From the NCBI GenBank assembly GCA_028723455.1, contig JAQYEW010000012.1:124001-188000 (forward strand): a stretch of 64,000 nucleotides of DNA, read 5' to 3'. Numbering within the stretch: position 1 is the first letter of the stretch; each line of letters begins with the position of its first letter. Shown one piece after another: positions 9,126-19,953 of the stretch. Under the pieces are notes generated by a model. The model searched no databases. It was not told the origin of the DNA and saw nothing but the letters and a program-made list of their open reading frames with translations. The position numbers and the translations under genes were made by a program. This DNA is from Prevotellaceae bacterium. GTDB lineage: Bacteria; Bacteroidota; Bacteroidia; Bacteroidales; Bacteroidaceae.

Positions 9126-10198
9126 CGGATCACTGATATTAAGCGGTTAGGCGAATAATGAACCAACTCCACAAAACTGTTGACATACCCCCCTTGCCCG
9201 TCAACCTGAATAAAACGATAGCCGTTTTGAAGCGGACTGACATTATCCATCAACAATGCGAGGCCGAGATCGAATCCCGTCATGCAAAGCGAGGGAGACT
9301 GGCTTGGCATTTCAGCATGGAAAAAGTCCTTGTACTGACGGCGGAATCTGATGGTGCGCCCGCTGAGGGGATTACAGTAGAACGTAGTAAAGATATAAGT
9401 GTCCAGGCTATGGAAAACCGCACTGTACGCCTCCGCCCTCTCCAGCCAGTCGGGATAGCCCAAGAGCGAAAGCTTATAGCCGGGATTAGCGTCCTGGAAA
9501 CGCTTCAGCACACCGGCAGCATGCTGCAACGCCGGTTCGGCAGGGCTATCCAGCAAAATAACGTTTCGGCGTGTAATGCTCATCGCACGGTCCAACGCCA
9601 AATCGTCAGCGTTCACGTTCAAGTCGGAAAAACTCACGCCAAATTGTTCCAACTGCTGCCGCAAAGCATTCTGAAGCGCCACACCGCGCTCGTTGTAATT
9701 ATTGGTTTTAAGAAACACAAAATGAGCGTCAGCAAAGTTTTCCATTACCAGCTGCAAGGCGAACTGCGTCTGAACTTCGGGGGAAGCTATTGCCTGATAG
9801 ACGGATGGATTTGACGGCAAAGAGGCGTAAGGCGTATTGAAGGGCATGACGAGCCGTATGCCATGCCGATGACAATAATCCGCCAGGGCATCCGTCTGTG
9901 CCGCCACACCCGGACCAATTACGAAATCCATTTCCCTTAGTTCTCCGCTTCGCAGTATCTCGTCAAGCTGCGAGGTGTTTGCGCCGGCATCCAAAGCATG
10001 AATCTCAAGGGTCTGGCCCAAACTGCGCACACTGTCCGCCGCCATCAGGAAACCGCGATAAAATTCCACCATACTCTCCTGCATGGCGCCTCCCGAACCA
10101 AACGGCAAAAGCACGGCCACACGCCGTTGGGCAAAGGCGGGCATGAGAGAACATAAGACAAGGCTGACGGCTAATATTTTTTTCACTCGAAAAGGCAT
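9122..10198 (-). CDS. periplasmic type 1 substrate-binding-like protein
   Basis: Signal peptide; RRVAVLLPFGSGG...FYRGFLMAADSV...VIGPGVAAQTDALADYCHRHGIRLVMPFNT; overlaps porT by 4 bp. Confidence 0.7.
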   Translation of the reverse strand: MPFRVKKILAVSLVLCSLMPAFAQRRVAVLLPFGSGGAMQESMVEFYRGFLMAADSVRSLGQTLEIHALDAGANTSQLDEILRSGELREMDFVIGPGVAAQTDALADYCHRHGIRLVMPFNTPYASLPSNPSVYQAIASPEVQTQFALQLVMENFADAHFVFLKTNNYNERGVALQNALRQQLEQFGVSFSDLNVNADDLALDRAMSITRRNVILLDSPAEPALQHAAGVLKRFQDANPGYKLSLLGYPDWLERAEAYSAVFHSLDTYIFTTFYCNPLSGRTIRFRRQYKDFFHAEMPSQSPSLCMTGFDLGLALLMDNVSPLQNGYRFIQVDGQGGYVNSFVELVHYSPNRLISVIR

Positions 10199-10218
10199 GA
10201 TAATGATTTGTTTGGGAA

Positions 10219-10226
10219 CAAAGGTA
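10219..10226 (-). promoter_or_regulatory. -7 box TACCTTTG for the 10198 gene/porT
   Basis: CAAAGGTA on plus strand, about 20 nt upstream of ATG. Confidence 0.6.
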
Positions 10227-10290
10227 AGCAAAGGAGAGAACAAAAACAAAAAACGGGGGACTAAGGTTGGGAAATGTGGTAAGTTTTTTG

Positions 10291-10298
10291 TACCTTTG
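10291..10298 (+). promoter_or_regulatory. -7 box TACCTTTG for the 10328 gene
   Basis: TACCTTTG, 30 bp upstream of ATG. Confidence 0.6.
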
Positions 10299-10327
10299 GA
10301 CTCTTAGGAACATGAAAAGTATGTATT

Positions 10328-11047
10328 ATGTATAAGGCTTTACGATACCTCTTTCTTCTTTTTGCGCTGGCAAACCAGCAGGGCGCATGGGCACAATTCC
10401 CCTCTATTGACCCGCAGGCGCTCTACACCGACGCACAGGGCGAGGAAACGTCTGATGCCTCGCAAGGCATGAATGCGCCTCTTAGAGCGTTATTTAGCTC
10501 GAACCCCAGCAACCTGGGCGCATACCAAGCCCGCTACGAATGGAAAATATACGAGCCGGGGAAGAAAGAGACACCCCTTGTCCACCGCTTTGAAGAAAAC
10601 ATGGAATACACCTTTGAGCGAAGCGGAACATTCCTGGTACAAGTATATGCGACTTTCGTGCTTGACGGCGACACGATAACCTTTCCCGAAGAGGGAGAGG
10701 AAAACCCCTTCCAAGTAACCATCCGGGAAAGCAAATTGGAATTGCCCAACGCCTTCAGCCCGAACGGCGACGGCTTCAACGACATCTACAAGGTGAAGGA
10801 AGGCTACCAAAGCATTGTTTCATTCAAAGCCACCATCATCAACCGCTGGGGACAGAAGATTTACAGTTGGACAAATATCGCTGAAGGATGGGACGGGAAA
10901 TGGAACGGCCGCACCGTGAAGGACGGGGTCTATTTCGTCATCGTCGATGCCCGTGGGGCTGACGGACACCACTACAAGATCCGCAAGGACGTGAATGTCC
11001 TGACAGGCTATGAAAGCCAGAACCAAAACAACACGGGGGACAATTGA
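10328..11047 (+). CDS. secreted protein with gliding-motility/CHU_C type-B T9SS sorting domain
   Basis: LPNAFSPNGDGFNDIYKV...IINRWGQKIYSWTNIAEGWDGKWNGRTVKDGVYFVIVDA. Confidence 0.9.
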   Translation: MYKALRYLFLLFALANQQGAWAQFPSIDPQALYTDAQGEETSDASQGMNAPLRALFSSNPSNLGAYQARYEWKIYEPGKKETPLVHRFEENMEYTFERSGTFLVQVYATFVLDGDTITFPEEGEENPFQVTIRESKLELPNAFSPNGDGFNDIYKVKEGYQSIVSFKATIINRWGQKIYSWTNIAEGWDGKWNGRTVKDGVYFVIVDARGADGHHYKIRKDVNVLTGYESQNQNNTGDN

Positions 11048-11056
11048 TTTTAAGGA

Positions 11057-13864
11057 ATGAACGAACAAGACAAGATAAGCGTTCTGGGCGCCCGCGTCCA
11101 TAACCTCAAGAATATTGACGTGGAAATACCCCACGGTTCGCTCACGGTAATTACCGGCCTTAGCGGATCGGGGAAGTCTTCGTTGGCCTTTGACACGATT
11201 TTTGCCGAGGGGCAACGTCGCTATATAGAAACGTTCTCTGCCTACGCCCGTAATTTCCTGGGGAATCTGGAACGACCCGACGTGGACAAGATAACAGGGC
11301 TCTCGCCCGTCATCAGCATCAACCAGAAAACAACGAACAAGAACCCCAGGTCCACCGTTGGAACAACAACGGAGGTTTACGATTTCCTGCGCCTGCTTTT
11401 CGCACGTGCCGGGCAGGCCTACAGCTACATCACAGGCGAACCGATGGTCCGATACACCGAGGAGCAGATTCTCCAGTTGCTGCTGGACCGCTATCAGGAG
11501 CACAAGATACAGATTCTCGCGCCCTTGGTAAAGAACCGCAAGGGCCATTACAAGGAGTTGTTTGAACAGATAGCCAAAAAGGGTTATCTGTATGTGCGTG
11601 TGGACGGAGAACTGATGGAGATTCGGCCCGGGCTGAAACTGGACAGATACAAGAACCACACCATCGAGGTGGTTGTGGACAGGCTGCGCGTGAAGTCCGG
11701 CGACGACCATCGCCTACAGAACAGCGCAAAGAACGCCATGAAACAAGGAGGCGGACTGATGAGCGTCCTGGACATGGAATCCGGCGACATCAAGCATTAC
11801 AGCAAGCGACTCATGTGTCCGACCAGCGGCATCGCATACCGCGACCCCAGCCCGCACAATTTTTCCTTCAATTCCCCCCAAGGAGCCTGCCCCCGCTGCA
11901 AAGGATTGGGGGTCGTGAGCCTCATCGACCGCGACTTGGTGATTCCCGACCGCAAGGCGAGCATCAAGGAAGGCGGCATCGCTCCCTTAGGCAAGTACAA
12001 GAATCAAATGATCTTCTGGCAGGTGGAAGCCATCCTGGACAAATACGACTGTACGCTGAACGACCCCATCGACCAAATCCCCGAGGAGGCTATAGACGAA
12101 ATCCTGGAGGGTTCAAACGAACGCCTGCGCATCCCCGCCAGCGTTACGAAAACGACAAACGACTACTACTGCGACTTCGCAGGCATCATCAAATACATCT
12201 GCCTGACAGCAGAGAACGAACAAAGCGCGTCGGCACAGAAGTGGGTGGAGCAATTCTCGCGTCAGGACACTTGTCCCGAATGTAACGGACAACGCCTGAA
12301 CCGCGAAGCCCTACACTTCCGCATCGGAGACAAGAACATCGCCCAGCTTAGCCAGATGGATCTGAGCGAGTTATACGAATGGCTCAGCCATGCCGAAGAA
12401 CTGATGGACGAACGCCAACGCAAGATCGCCCCTGAAATCCTAAAAGAGATCATGGCACGCCTCGGTTTCCTTCAGGACGTAGGCTTGGAATATCTCAGCC
12501 TGAACCGCGCTTCGGCAAGCCTTTCCGGCGGCGAGAGCCAACGCATCCGTCTGGCAACGCAGATAGGCAGCCAGCTGGTGAATGTGCTCTACATTTTGGA
12601 TGAACCCAGCATAGGACTGCACCAACGCGACAACCAACGCCTCATCAACTCACTCAAAGCCCTACGCGACATGGGCAACACGGTGATTGTCGTGGAGCAC
12701 GACGAGGAGATGATGCAGAATGCGGACTGGATCATAGACATCGGTCCCAAAGCCGGCCGCAAAGGTGGGGAGGTTGTGTTCCAAGGCACCTATCAGGAGT
12801 TGCTCAAACAGCAAACGCTCACAAGCCAATACCTGACGGGGGAAAAGCAGATCCGGCCCTCCGGCCCGCCACGGAAAGGAAACGGACTCACATTGAAACT
12901 GATGGGATGCAAGGGCAACAACCTGCGCGATGTGGACGTTACCTTCCCCTTAGGCACGCTGATTTGCGTAACCGGCGTCAGTGGTTCCGGTAAGAGTACG
13001 CTTATCAACGACACGCTGCAACCCGTCCTTTCGCAACATTTCTACCGTTCCTTGCGCAACCCGCTACCCTACCGGGCCATCGAAGGCATCGAGAACATCG
13101 ACAAGGTAATCAGCGTTGACCAGAGTCCGCTCGGACGCACCCCCCGTTCGAATCCCGCCACCTATACGGGAGTGTTCAACGACATCCGCTCGCTCTTCAT
13201 CCAGCTGCCCGAAGCAAAAATCCGTGGTTACAAACCGGGGCGTTTCTCTTTCAACGTTAGCGGAGGACGCTGCGAGGCTTGCAAGGGCAACGGCTATCGC
13301 ACGATAGAGATGAACTTCCTGCCGGACGTTTATGTCCCTTGCGAAGTGTGCCGTGGCAAACGTTACAACCGCGAGACACTGGAAGTGCGCTTCAAAGGAA
13401 AATCCATTGCCGACGTGCTGGACATGACCATCAACCAAGCCGTGGATTTCTTCGAAAACCAACCCGCCATCCTACAAAAAATCAAAGCCCTGCAAGATGT
13501 CGGATTGGGATACATCAAACTGGGACAGAGCAGCACCACACTAAGCGGCGGTGAGAGCCAGCGCGTGAAGCTGGCCACGGAGTTGGCGAAACGCGACACG
13601 GGCAAAACGCTCTACATTCTGGACGAACCAACGACGGGACTGCATTTCGAAGACATCAACGTGCTGCTTGGCGTGCTGAACAAACTGGCAGACAAGGGCA
13701 ACACCATGCTGATCATTGAGCACAACCTTGACGTCATCCGCTGTGCCGACTATCTCATCGAGATGGGACCCGATGGCGGACGGGGAGGCGGTCGACTCTT
13801 GTTTCAAGGCACACCCGAAGAACTAAAGAAAACAAACGTAGGCTATACGAGATTCTATCTATAA
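11057..13864 (+). CDS. uvrA: excinuclease ABC subunit UvrA
   Basis: 935 aa; two ABC ATPase signatures ([26 protein letters not shown]), zinc-finger cysteines. Confidence 0.98.
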   Translation: MNEQDKISVLGARVHNLKNIDVEIPHGSLTVITGLSGSGKSSLAFDTIFAEGQRRYIETFSAYARNFLGNLERPDVDKITGLSPVISINQKTTNKNPRSTVGTTTEVYDFLRLLFARAGQAYSYITGEPMVRYTEEQILQLLLDRYQEHKIQILAPLVKNRKGHYKELFEQIAKKGYLYVRVDGELMEIRPGLKLDRYKNHTIEVVVDRLRVKSGDDHRLQNSAKNAMKQGGGLMSVLDMESGDIKHYSKRLMCPTSGIAYRDPSPHNFSFNSPQGACPRCKGLGVVSLIDRDLVIPDRKASIKEGGIAPLGKYKNQMIFWQVEAILDKYDCTLNDPIDQIPEEAIDEILEGSNERLRIPASVTKTTNDYYCDFAGIIKYICLTAENEQSASAQKWVEQFSRQDTCPECNGQRLNREALHFRIGDKNIAQLSQMDLSELYEWLSHAEELMDERQRKIAPEILKEIMARLGFLQDVGLEYLSLNRASASLSGGESQRIRLATQIGSQLVNVLYILDEPSIGLHQRDNQRLINSLKALRDMGNTVIVVEHDEEMMQNADWIIDIGPKAGRKGGEVVFQGTYQELLKQQTLTSQYLTGEKQIRPSGPPRKGNGLTLKLMGCKGNNLRDVDVTFPLGTLICVTGVSGSGKSTLINDTLQPVLSQHFYRSLRNPLPYRAIEGIENIDKVISVDQSPLGRTPRSNPATYTGVFNDIRSLFIQLPEAKIRGYKPGRFSFNVSGGRCEACKGNGYRTIEMNFLPDVYVPCEVCRGKRYNRETLEVRFKGKSIADVLDMTINQAVDFFENQPAILQKIKALQDVGLGYIKLGQSSTTLSGGESQRVKLATELAKRDTGKTLYILDEPTTGLHFEDINVLLGVLNKLADKGNTMLIIEHNLDVIRCADYLIEMGPDGGRGGGRLLFQGTPEELKKTNVGYTRFYL

Positions 13865-13884
13865 CCCTTAAACCATCAAGCAAT

Positions 13885-14280
13885 ATGTATGAACTGAAAT
13901 TCAAGGTACGGGATTACGAATGTGATCTGCAAGGCATCGTAAATAATGCGAACTACCAACATTATATGGAGCATGCAAGACATGAATTCCTATTGGACCG
14001 CGGCGTGAGTTTCGCCGAGCTGCACGAACAAGGCATTGATGCCATGGTGGCACGCATCAATATCAGCTACAAGGTGCCCCTCCGCAGCCGCGACGAATTT
14101 GTCGTTCGCCTCCATGTCAAGAAAGAAGGCATCCGCTATGTCTTTTACGAGGACATTCTGCGACTCCAGGACATGAAGCTCTGCTGCCGTGGTCAAGTGG
14201 ACACCGTTTGCGTAATAAACGGCCGCCTGGGAACAACGTCCGAATTAGATGCCCTGTGTCTGGACCTTGAAAACAATTAA
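13885..14280 (+). CDS. YbgC/4HBT-family acyl-CoA thioesterase
   Basis: hotdog motif YECDLQGIVNNANYQHYMEHARHEFL. Confidence 0.85.
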   Translation: MYELKFKVRDYECDLQGIVNNANYQHYMEHARHEFLLDRGVSFAELHEQGIDAMVARINISYKVPLRSRDEFVVRLHVKKEGIRYVFYEDILRLQDMKLCCRGQVDTVCVINGRLGTTSELDALCLDLENN

Positions 14281-14292
14281 AACAAAACAACG

Positions 14293-15582
14293 ATGATACT
14301 AAAACTTATTGACTTCCTGAACAACAGCCCCGTAAATTTCCTGGCTGTAAAAGAAATCAAGCGACAGCTTGTTGCTGCCGGCTATACGGAGATCGATACC
14401 ACCAAAGCCATGCCACGCGTGAAGGCCGGCGACAAACTCTTTGCCACAAAAAATGACAGCAGCATCTTCGCTTTCCACATAGGCAATGAAGCGCTCGCAG
14501 AAAAAGGCTTCCATGTTATTTCCGCCCACTGCGACTCGCCCACGTTCCGCATCAAGCCCAACGCTGAAATGGTGGACGGCGACGGCAGCATCCGCCTGAA
14601 CGTCGAGACCTACGGCGGCAGTATCCTAAGCACATGGTTCGACCGTCCCCTGAGTCTTGCCGGACGTGTTATTCTACGAGGCACAGACGCACTCCACCCC
14701 ATCAGCCAGACGCTATTCATCAAGCGTCCCTTGCTCGTGATTCCCAACCTTGCCATTCACTTCAACCGTCAGGTGAACGATGGTGTCAAACTCAGCAAAC
14801 AGAAAGACACGCTCCCCATCCTGGGCTTCATTACCGACAAGCTTGAGAAAGGGAACATCCTTGTGAACCTCATTGCCAGCGAGCTGCACATTGACAAGCA
14901 AGATATTCTTGATTTTGACCTCTATCTCTACGACACCACCCCCGCACAGATTGTTGGTCTGAACGAGGAATTCATCTGCTCCGGACGACTGGACGACCTC
15001 AGTATGGTACACGCCGGTCTGGAAGCTTTGCTGAGTATCCAAGAAACTCCCGGCACCACCAAGGTGCTTGCTGTCTTTGACAACGAGGAAACGGGCTCGC
15101 AAACCAAGCAAGGAGCCGGAAGCCCCTTCCTGGCCCATCTGCTGGAACGTATCAACCTTGCCCAAGGTGGCACGCAGGACGGTTACTATCGCGCAGTGGA
15201 ACAAGCCTTCATGATAAGCGCAGACAACGGGCATGCCTACCATCCCAACTATGCCGAAAAGTTCGACCCCACGAATCATCCCCGCATGGGTGGCGGACCC
15301 GTAATCAAACTGAACGCCGCCCAGAAATATCTGAGCGACGCGGCCTCAGCAGCTGTATTCGCAGAAATCTGCCGCCAGGCCGGCGTTCCCTGCCAGACCT
15401 TTGTCAATCACAGCGACGTGGCCGGTGGCAGCACCTTGGGGAACATCCTCTCGGCATCGCTGCCCATCAAGGGAGTGGATATGGGCGCACTCGTATGGGC
15501 GATGCACAGCGCCCACGAAACAGCCAGCGTTCAGGACCACACATCATGCATACGTGCATTCCAAGAATTCTTTCGCCAGTAA
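14293..15582 (+). CDS. M18 family aminopeptidase
   Basis: HVISAHCDSPTFRIKP, FDNEETGSQTKQGAGSPFL, SADNGHAYHPNY. Confidence 0.95.
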   Translation: MILKLIDFLNNSPVNFLAVKEIKRQLVAAGYTEIDTTKAMPRVKAGDKLFATKNDSSIFAFHIGNEALAEKGFHVISAHCDSPTFRIKPNAEMVDGDGSIRLNVETYGGSILSTWFDRPLSLAGRVILRGTDALHPISQTLFIKRPLLVIPNLAIHFNRQVNDGVKLSKQKDTLPILGFITDKLEKGNILVNLIASELHIDKQDILDFDLYLYDTTPAQIVGLNEEFICSGRLDDLSMVHAGLEALLSIQETPGTTKVLAVFDNEETGSQTKQGAGSPFLAHLLERINLAQGGTQDGYYRAVEQAFMISADNGHAYHPNYAEKFDPTNHPRMGGGPVIKLNAAQKYLSDAASAAVFAEICRQAGVPCQTFVNHSDVAGGSTLGNILSASLPIKGVDMGALVWAMHSAHETASVQDHTSCIRAFQEFFRQ

Positions 15583-15597
15583 GTCAGATATATTTCG

Positions 15598-15605
15598 TAA
15601 CTTTG
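15598..15605 (+). promoter_or_regulatory. -7 box TAACTTTG upstream of tsaB
   Basis: TAACTTTG, 45 bp upstream of ATG. Confidence 0.5.
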
Positions 15606-15650
15606 CAACGCCGAAAGGAAACAAATAACCAAACCACTAATTAAGAAAAG

Positions 15651-16340
15651 ATGTCTTGCATCTTACACATAGAAACCAGCACTAAGGTTTGCTCCGTGGC
15701 TGTCAGTCAGGACGGAGCAATCATTTTTGAGCAACAGGATACGAACGGGCCCGCCCACGCAGTAAACAGCGGTGTGTTTGTACAGGAAGGAATCTCCTTT
15801 GCCGAGAGCCACGCCATTCCCTTGGATGCCGTGGCTGTAAGCCAGGGACCCGGCAGCTACACGGGACTGCGCATTGGCTACAGCCTTGCCAAAGGCGTAG
15901 CCTATGCCCGAAACATTCCTCTCATTGCCCTTCCTACGCTGAAGGTGCTCTGTGTGCCCGTCCTGCTCAGGCACGAACTGGAGGAAGACGCGCTGCTTGT
16001 GCCTATGATTGACGCCCGGCGCATGGAAGTCTATGCGGCCGTCTATGACCGATCGCTCAGGGAGATACGTCCCGTTAGTGCTGACATCGTGGATGCCAAC
16101 AGCTACCTCGAATACCTGGAGCGTGGCCCGGTCTATTTCTTTGGCGATGGCTCGGCAAAATGCCAGGAAGTCATCAAGCACCCCAACGCACATTTCATTC
16201 CCGGTATCGAGCCCTTGGCAAAAAACATGTTCCCCCTGGCAGAACAAGCAATCGCACGTCAGGATTACGCCGACGTGGCATACAGCCAGCCTTTCTACCT
16301 GAAAGAGTTCCAAGCCACGGTTGGGAAGAAACTATTATAA
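15651..16340 (+). CDS. tsaB: tRNA threonylcarbamoyladenosine biosynthesis protein TsaB
   Basis: ILHIETSTKVCSVAVS...AVSQGPGSYTGLRIGYSLAKGVAY. Confidence 0.93.
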   Translation: MSCILHIETSTKVCSVAVSQDGAIIFEQQDTNGPAHAVNSGVFVQEGISFAESHAIPLDAVAVSQGPGSYTGLRIGYSLAKGVAYARNIPLIALPTLKVLCVPVLLRHELEEDALLVPMIDARRMEVYAAVYDRSLREIRPVSADIVDANSYLEYLERGPVYFFGDGSAKCQEVIKHPNAHFIPGIEPLAKNMFPLAEQAIARQDYADVAYSQPFYLKEFQATVGKKLL

Positions 16341-16341
16341 C

Positions 16342-16941
16342 ATGAACGAGATTACCTACAATACGGAGAAAGAAAGGCTGAAAATGCCTGAATACGGACG
16401 GGCGGTGCAGGACATGATACAACATGCCATCCAGCTGCCCACCAAGGAGGAACGACAGCGGTGTGCGCAAAGCATCGTTGAGGTTATGCGTCGCATGGCG
16501 GACAGCGAGTTGTCGCGTTCCGACCTGGAACAGCGCGTCTGGGACCACATGGCCTTCATTGCCGACTACAAGTTGGACATTGACTATCCTTACCCCATCA
16601 CACGTCTGGACAGCGAAGGCGTAAAGCCCGAACCCATAGGATACCCTACGCATAACATCCAACACCATCAGTACGGACACCTAATTGAAGCCGGCCTTAG
16701 CCGGCTTGCGGAGATGCCCGAGGGTGAGGAGCGCGACCAATTACTGGCACTGTTAGCCAATCAAATGAAGTTAAGTCTTTTCAACTGGAACCGCGACGGC
16801 ATGAGCAACGAACGGGTGGCTGCTGACATCGCCCGGTATACCCGCGGAAAAATCCAGTTGGACCCCAATACCTTTCCCTGGAACTCCGTAGTCAATCTGC
16901 CCAAGGCAGAAACCCTGCTTAAAAAGAAAAAACGGAAATAA
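16342..16941 (+). CDS. DUF4290 family protein
   Basis: ITYNTEKERLKMPEYGRAVQDMIQHA; Bacteroidetes-specific, next to murA. Confidence 0.85.
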   Translation: MNEITYNTEKERLKMPEYGRAVQDMIQHAIQLPTKEERQRCAQSIVEVMRRMADSELSRSDLEQRVWDHMAFIADYKLDIDYPYPITRLDSEGVKPEPIGYPTHNIQHHQYGHLIEAGLSRLAEMPEGEERDQLLALLANQMKLSLFNWNRDGMSNERVAADIARYTRGKIQLDPNTFPWNSVVNLPKAETLLKKKKRK

Positions 16942-16942
16942 C

Positions 16943-18250
16943 ATGGCATCATTCATTATCGAGGGCGGTCATCCGCTGAAAGGAGAAATCACACCACAAG
17001 GCGCAAAAAACGAAGCCTTGCAGGTGCTCTGTGCCACATTGCTCACCAGCGAACCCGTACGCATCCAAAATGTACCCAATATTGCCGATGTTAACAACCA
17101 GATTCGTCTTTTGCGCGACATCGGGGTGAAGACCCGCATCAACGGCCCTGGTGATATCACCTTCCAGGCCGACGATGTCAATTTGGAATACCTCCAAAGT
17201 GATGAGTTCCTGTCGCGCTGCGCGCGACTGCGCGGCAGCGTCATGTTCGTTGGCCCTTTATTGGCACGCTTCGGCAAGGCAATGGTAGCAAAGCCCGGAG
17301 GCGACAAAATAGGTCGCCGGAGATTGGATACCCATTTCTTCGGGATGCAGAAATTAGGCGCGTCTTTTATCTATAATAAGGAGAGGCAGGTATTCAATAT
17401 CGAGGCAGACCATCTGAAGGGCTCCTACATGCTTTTGGACGAGGCCAGCGTAACAGGCACGGCCAATATCATCATGGCTGCCGTTATGGCTCAAGGCACA
17501 ACAACAATTTATAACGCCGCCTGCGAACCGTACATTCAGCAGCTATGCAGGATGCTCTGCAACATGGGCGCAAAGATTGAAGGCATAGCCAGCAACCTGC
17601 TTACCATCCATGGCGTGCAGGAACTGCACGGTACGGAACATACCATTCTACCCGATATGATCGAGGTGGGTTCCTTCATTGGTATGGCAGCCCTCTGCGG
17701 CGAAGGCGTACTGATAAAGAACGTGAACTACGAAGAACTTGGTATCATCCCCTACACATTCAAGCGTCTGGGGATTCGCCTGGAACATCGTGGCGACGAC
17801 ATCTTCGTACCCCAGCAGGACCACTACGAAATCGACTCCTTCATTGACGGCAGCTTTATGACCATTGCCGATGCTCCCTGGCCCGGGCTGACGCCCGACC
17901 TGCTGAGCGTACTGCTTGTGGTGAGCACCCAAGCCAAAGGAAGTGTACTCATCCACCAAAAGATGTTCGAGAGCCGCCTGTTCTTTGTTGACAAACTCAT
18001 CGACATGGGTGCCCAGATTATTCTCTGCGACCCGCATCGCGCCGTTGTTGTGGGCCACGACCGCCAGATATGCCTCCACGGAGGGCGCATGAGCAGTCCG
18101 GACATTCGTGCCGGCATTGCCCTGTTGATTGCCGCATTGAGCGCCACAGGAACCAGTGAAATAGAGAACATCGAACAAATCGACCGTGGCTACCAGGACA
18201 TCGAGGGACGACTGAACGCCCTGGGAGCACGCATCACGAGAAAAGAATAA
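16943..18250 (+). CDS. murA: UDP-N-acetylglucosamine 1-carboxyvinyltransferase
   Basis: FIIEGGHPLKGEITPQGAKNEALQVLCATLLT; MurA/EPT family. Confidence 0.93.
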   Translation: MASFIIEGGHPLKGEITPQGAKNEALQVLCATLLTSEPVRIQNVPNIADVNNQIRLLRDIGVKTRINGPGDITFQADDVNLEYLQSDEFLSRCARLRGSVMFVGPLLARFGKAMVAKPGGDKIGRRRLDTHFFGMQKLGASFIYNKERQVFNIEADHLKGSYMLLDEASVTGTANIIMAAVMAQGTTTIYNAACEPYIQQLCRMLCNMGAKIEGIASNLLTIHGVQELHGTEHTILPDMIEVGSFIGMAALCGEGVLIKNVNYEELGIIPYTFKRLGIRLEHRGDDIFVPQQDHYEIDSFIDGSFMTIADAPWPGLTPDLLSVLLVVSTQAKGSVLIHQKMFESRLFFVDKLIDMGAQIILCDPHRAVVVGHDRQICLHGGRMSSPDIRAGIALLIAALSATGTSEIENIEQIDRGYQDIEGRLNALGARITRKE

Positions 18251-18252
18251 GC

Positions 18253-18759
18253 ATGATCAGCGATAGCGAAGTTTATGAAATCGGCCAACTGGGCAAACCG
18301 CACGGAGTGAAGGGTGAAATCAATTTCTCCTTCAATACGGACGTCTGGGATCGCGTAGAGGCCGAATACCTCATTTGCGAGGTGGACGGTATCCTGGTAC
18401 CTTTCTTTTTGGAGGAGTACCGCTTCAGAACCGACCGCAGCGCATTGATAAAATTCCAGGGAATCAACACCCCCGAAGCCGCCAATGAGATGAGCGGCTG
18501 GCGTGTTTTCTTTCCCTACAGCCTGACACCTCAGGATGAGCAGGAAGACTATTCCTGGCAGTATTTCATCGGATTCATGCTCCAGGACGAACACGGACAC
18601 GTGTTGGGCGAAATCTCCGCTGTCGACGAAACGACGACAAACATTCTCTTCGAGGTGGGCAACCTGCTGATTCCCGCCGCCGAGGACTTGATACAAGAAA
18701 TTGACCACGAAGGCCGTGTCATTATCATGCACCTTCCTGAAGGACTTACCGACTTATGA
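18253..18759 (+). CDS. rimM: 16S rRNA processing protein RimM
   Basis: YEIGQLGKPHGVKGEINFSF; PRC-barrel-like C-terminus. Confidence 0.92.
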   Translation: MISDSEVYEIGQLGKPHGVKGEINFSFNTDVWDRVEAEYLICEVDGILVPFFLEEYRFRTDRSALIKFQGINTPEAANEMSGWRVFFPYSLTPQDEQEDYSWQYFIGFMLQDEHGHVLGEISAVDETTTNILFEVGNLLIPAAEDLIQEIDHEGRVIIMHLPEGLTDL

Positions 18760-19913
18760 TTGAACAGAAGAGAAAGAAAATAGCTATTCTGGGCAGCACA
18801 GGAAGTATTGGCACCCAGGCATTAGATGTTATCCGGCAGCATAGTGACCTCTACGAAGCCTATATCCTGACGGCTAACAGCCAAGCCGACCTGCTTATCC
18901 GGCAAGCCCTTGAGTTCCAGCCGGCCGCTGTTGTGATTGCCGATGAAACAAAATACGAAAAGGTACGAGACGCACTCCGTCAGGAGCCCATTCAGGTGTA
19001 TGCCGGCGCTGACGCTTTGTGCGATGTTGCCGGCAATGGCGAGGTAGATGTCGTGCTGACGGCTCTTGTTGGATTCAGCGGACTGCGTCCTACCATCGCT
19101 GCCATCAAGGCAGGCAAGACCATCGCCTTGGCCAATAAAGAAACGCTGGTGGTGGCTGGAGAACTGGTAACCCGCCTGGCGATGGAGCACAAGACCCCCA
19201 TATTGCCTGTGGATAGCGAGCACAGTGCCATCTTCCAAAGCATCATGGGCGAGCACAGCGACATAGAGGAAATCATACTTACCGCTTCCGGCGGACCTTT
19301 CCGCCAAATGTCATTAGAGGAATTGAAGCGCGTTACACCCGCCATGGCTCTCAAACATCCCAACTGGGAAATGGGTGCAAAGATAACCATCGACAGCGCA
19401 TCCATGATGAACAAAGGATTCGAGGTGATTGAAGCCAAGTGGCTGTTTGGCGTAGGACCGGAAAAGATTCGCGTTGTGGTTCACCCTCAAAGCATCATCC
19501 ACAGTGCCGTACAGTTTGCTGACGGAGCAGTGAAAGCCCAACTCGGTGTGCCCGACATGCGCGTTCCCATTCAGTTGGCGCTCAGTTACCCCAAACGCCT
19601 GAAAAGCGACTTCGAACGTCTGGATTGGTACAGGATGGGTAATCTGACCTTTGAAGAACCCGATCTCCAACGCTTCCCTTGCCTGGCATTGGCATTTGAA
19701 TCCATTAGACGCGGAGGCAACGCTCCCTGCGTGGTCAATGCGGCAAACGAGGTTGTCAATCTGGCCTTCCGCCAGGAACGCTGCGCTTTTCCGGACATGC
19801 CACGCATCATCGAAGAGACACTCAACCGTATTCCCTTCGTGCTTCAGCCCAGCCTTGAGGACTACTTGCAGATGGATGCCGAAGCCAGACGCGTCGCCGA
19901 GGAATTACTATAA
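18756..19913 (+). CDS. dxr: 1-deoxy-D-xylulose-5-phosphate reductoisomerase
   Basis: KIAILGSTGSIGTQALDVI, ALANKETLVVAGE, PVDSEHSAIFQ. Confidence 0.97.
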   Translation: MIEQKRKKIAILGSTGSIGTQALDVIRQHSDLYEAYILTANSQADLLIRQALEFQPAAVVIADETKYEKVRDALRQEPIQVYAGADALCDVAGNGEVDVVLTALVGFSGLRPTIAAIKAGKTIALANKETLVVAGELVTRLAMEHKTPILPVDSEHSAIFQSIMGEHSDIEEIILTASGGPFRQMSLEELKRVTPAMALKHPNWEMGAKITIDSASMMNKGFEVIEAKWLFGVGPEKIRVVVHPQSIIHSAVQFADGAVKAQLGVPDMRVPIQLALSYPKRLKSDFERLDWYRMGNLTFEEPDLQRFPCLALAFESIRRGGNAPCVVNAANEVVNLAFRQERCAFPDMPRIIEETLNRIPFVLQPSLEDYLQMDAEARRVAEELL

Positions 19914-19953
19914 AGATATAAAAACAATCAGGAAATAATATAATCAAGAATCA

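Noticed and set aside
4044-13864. uvrA and uvrB within 10 kb as a DNA-repair island
   Set aside because: They are on opposite strands with unrelated genes between them and no shared regulatory motif; proximity alone is weak.
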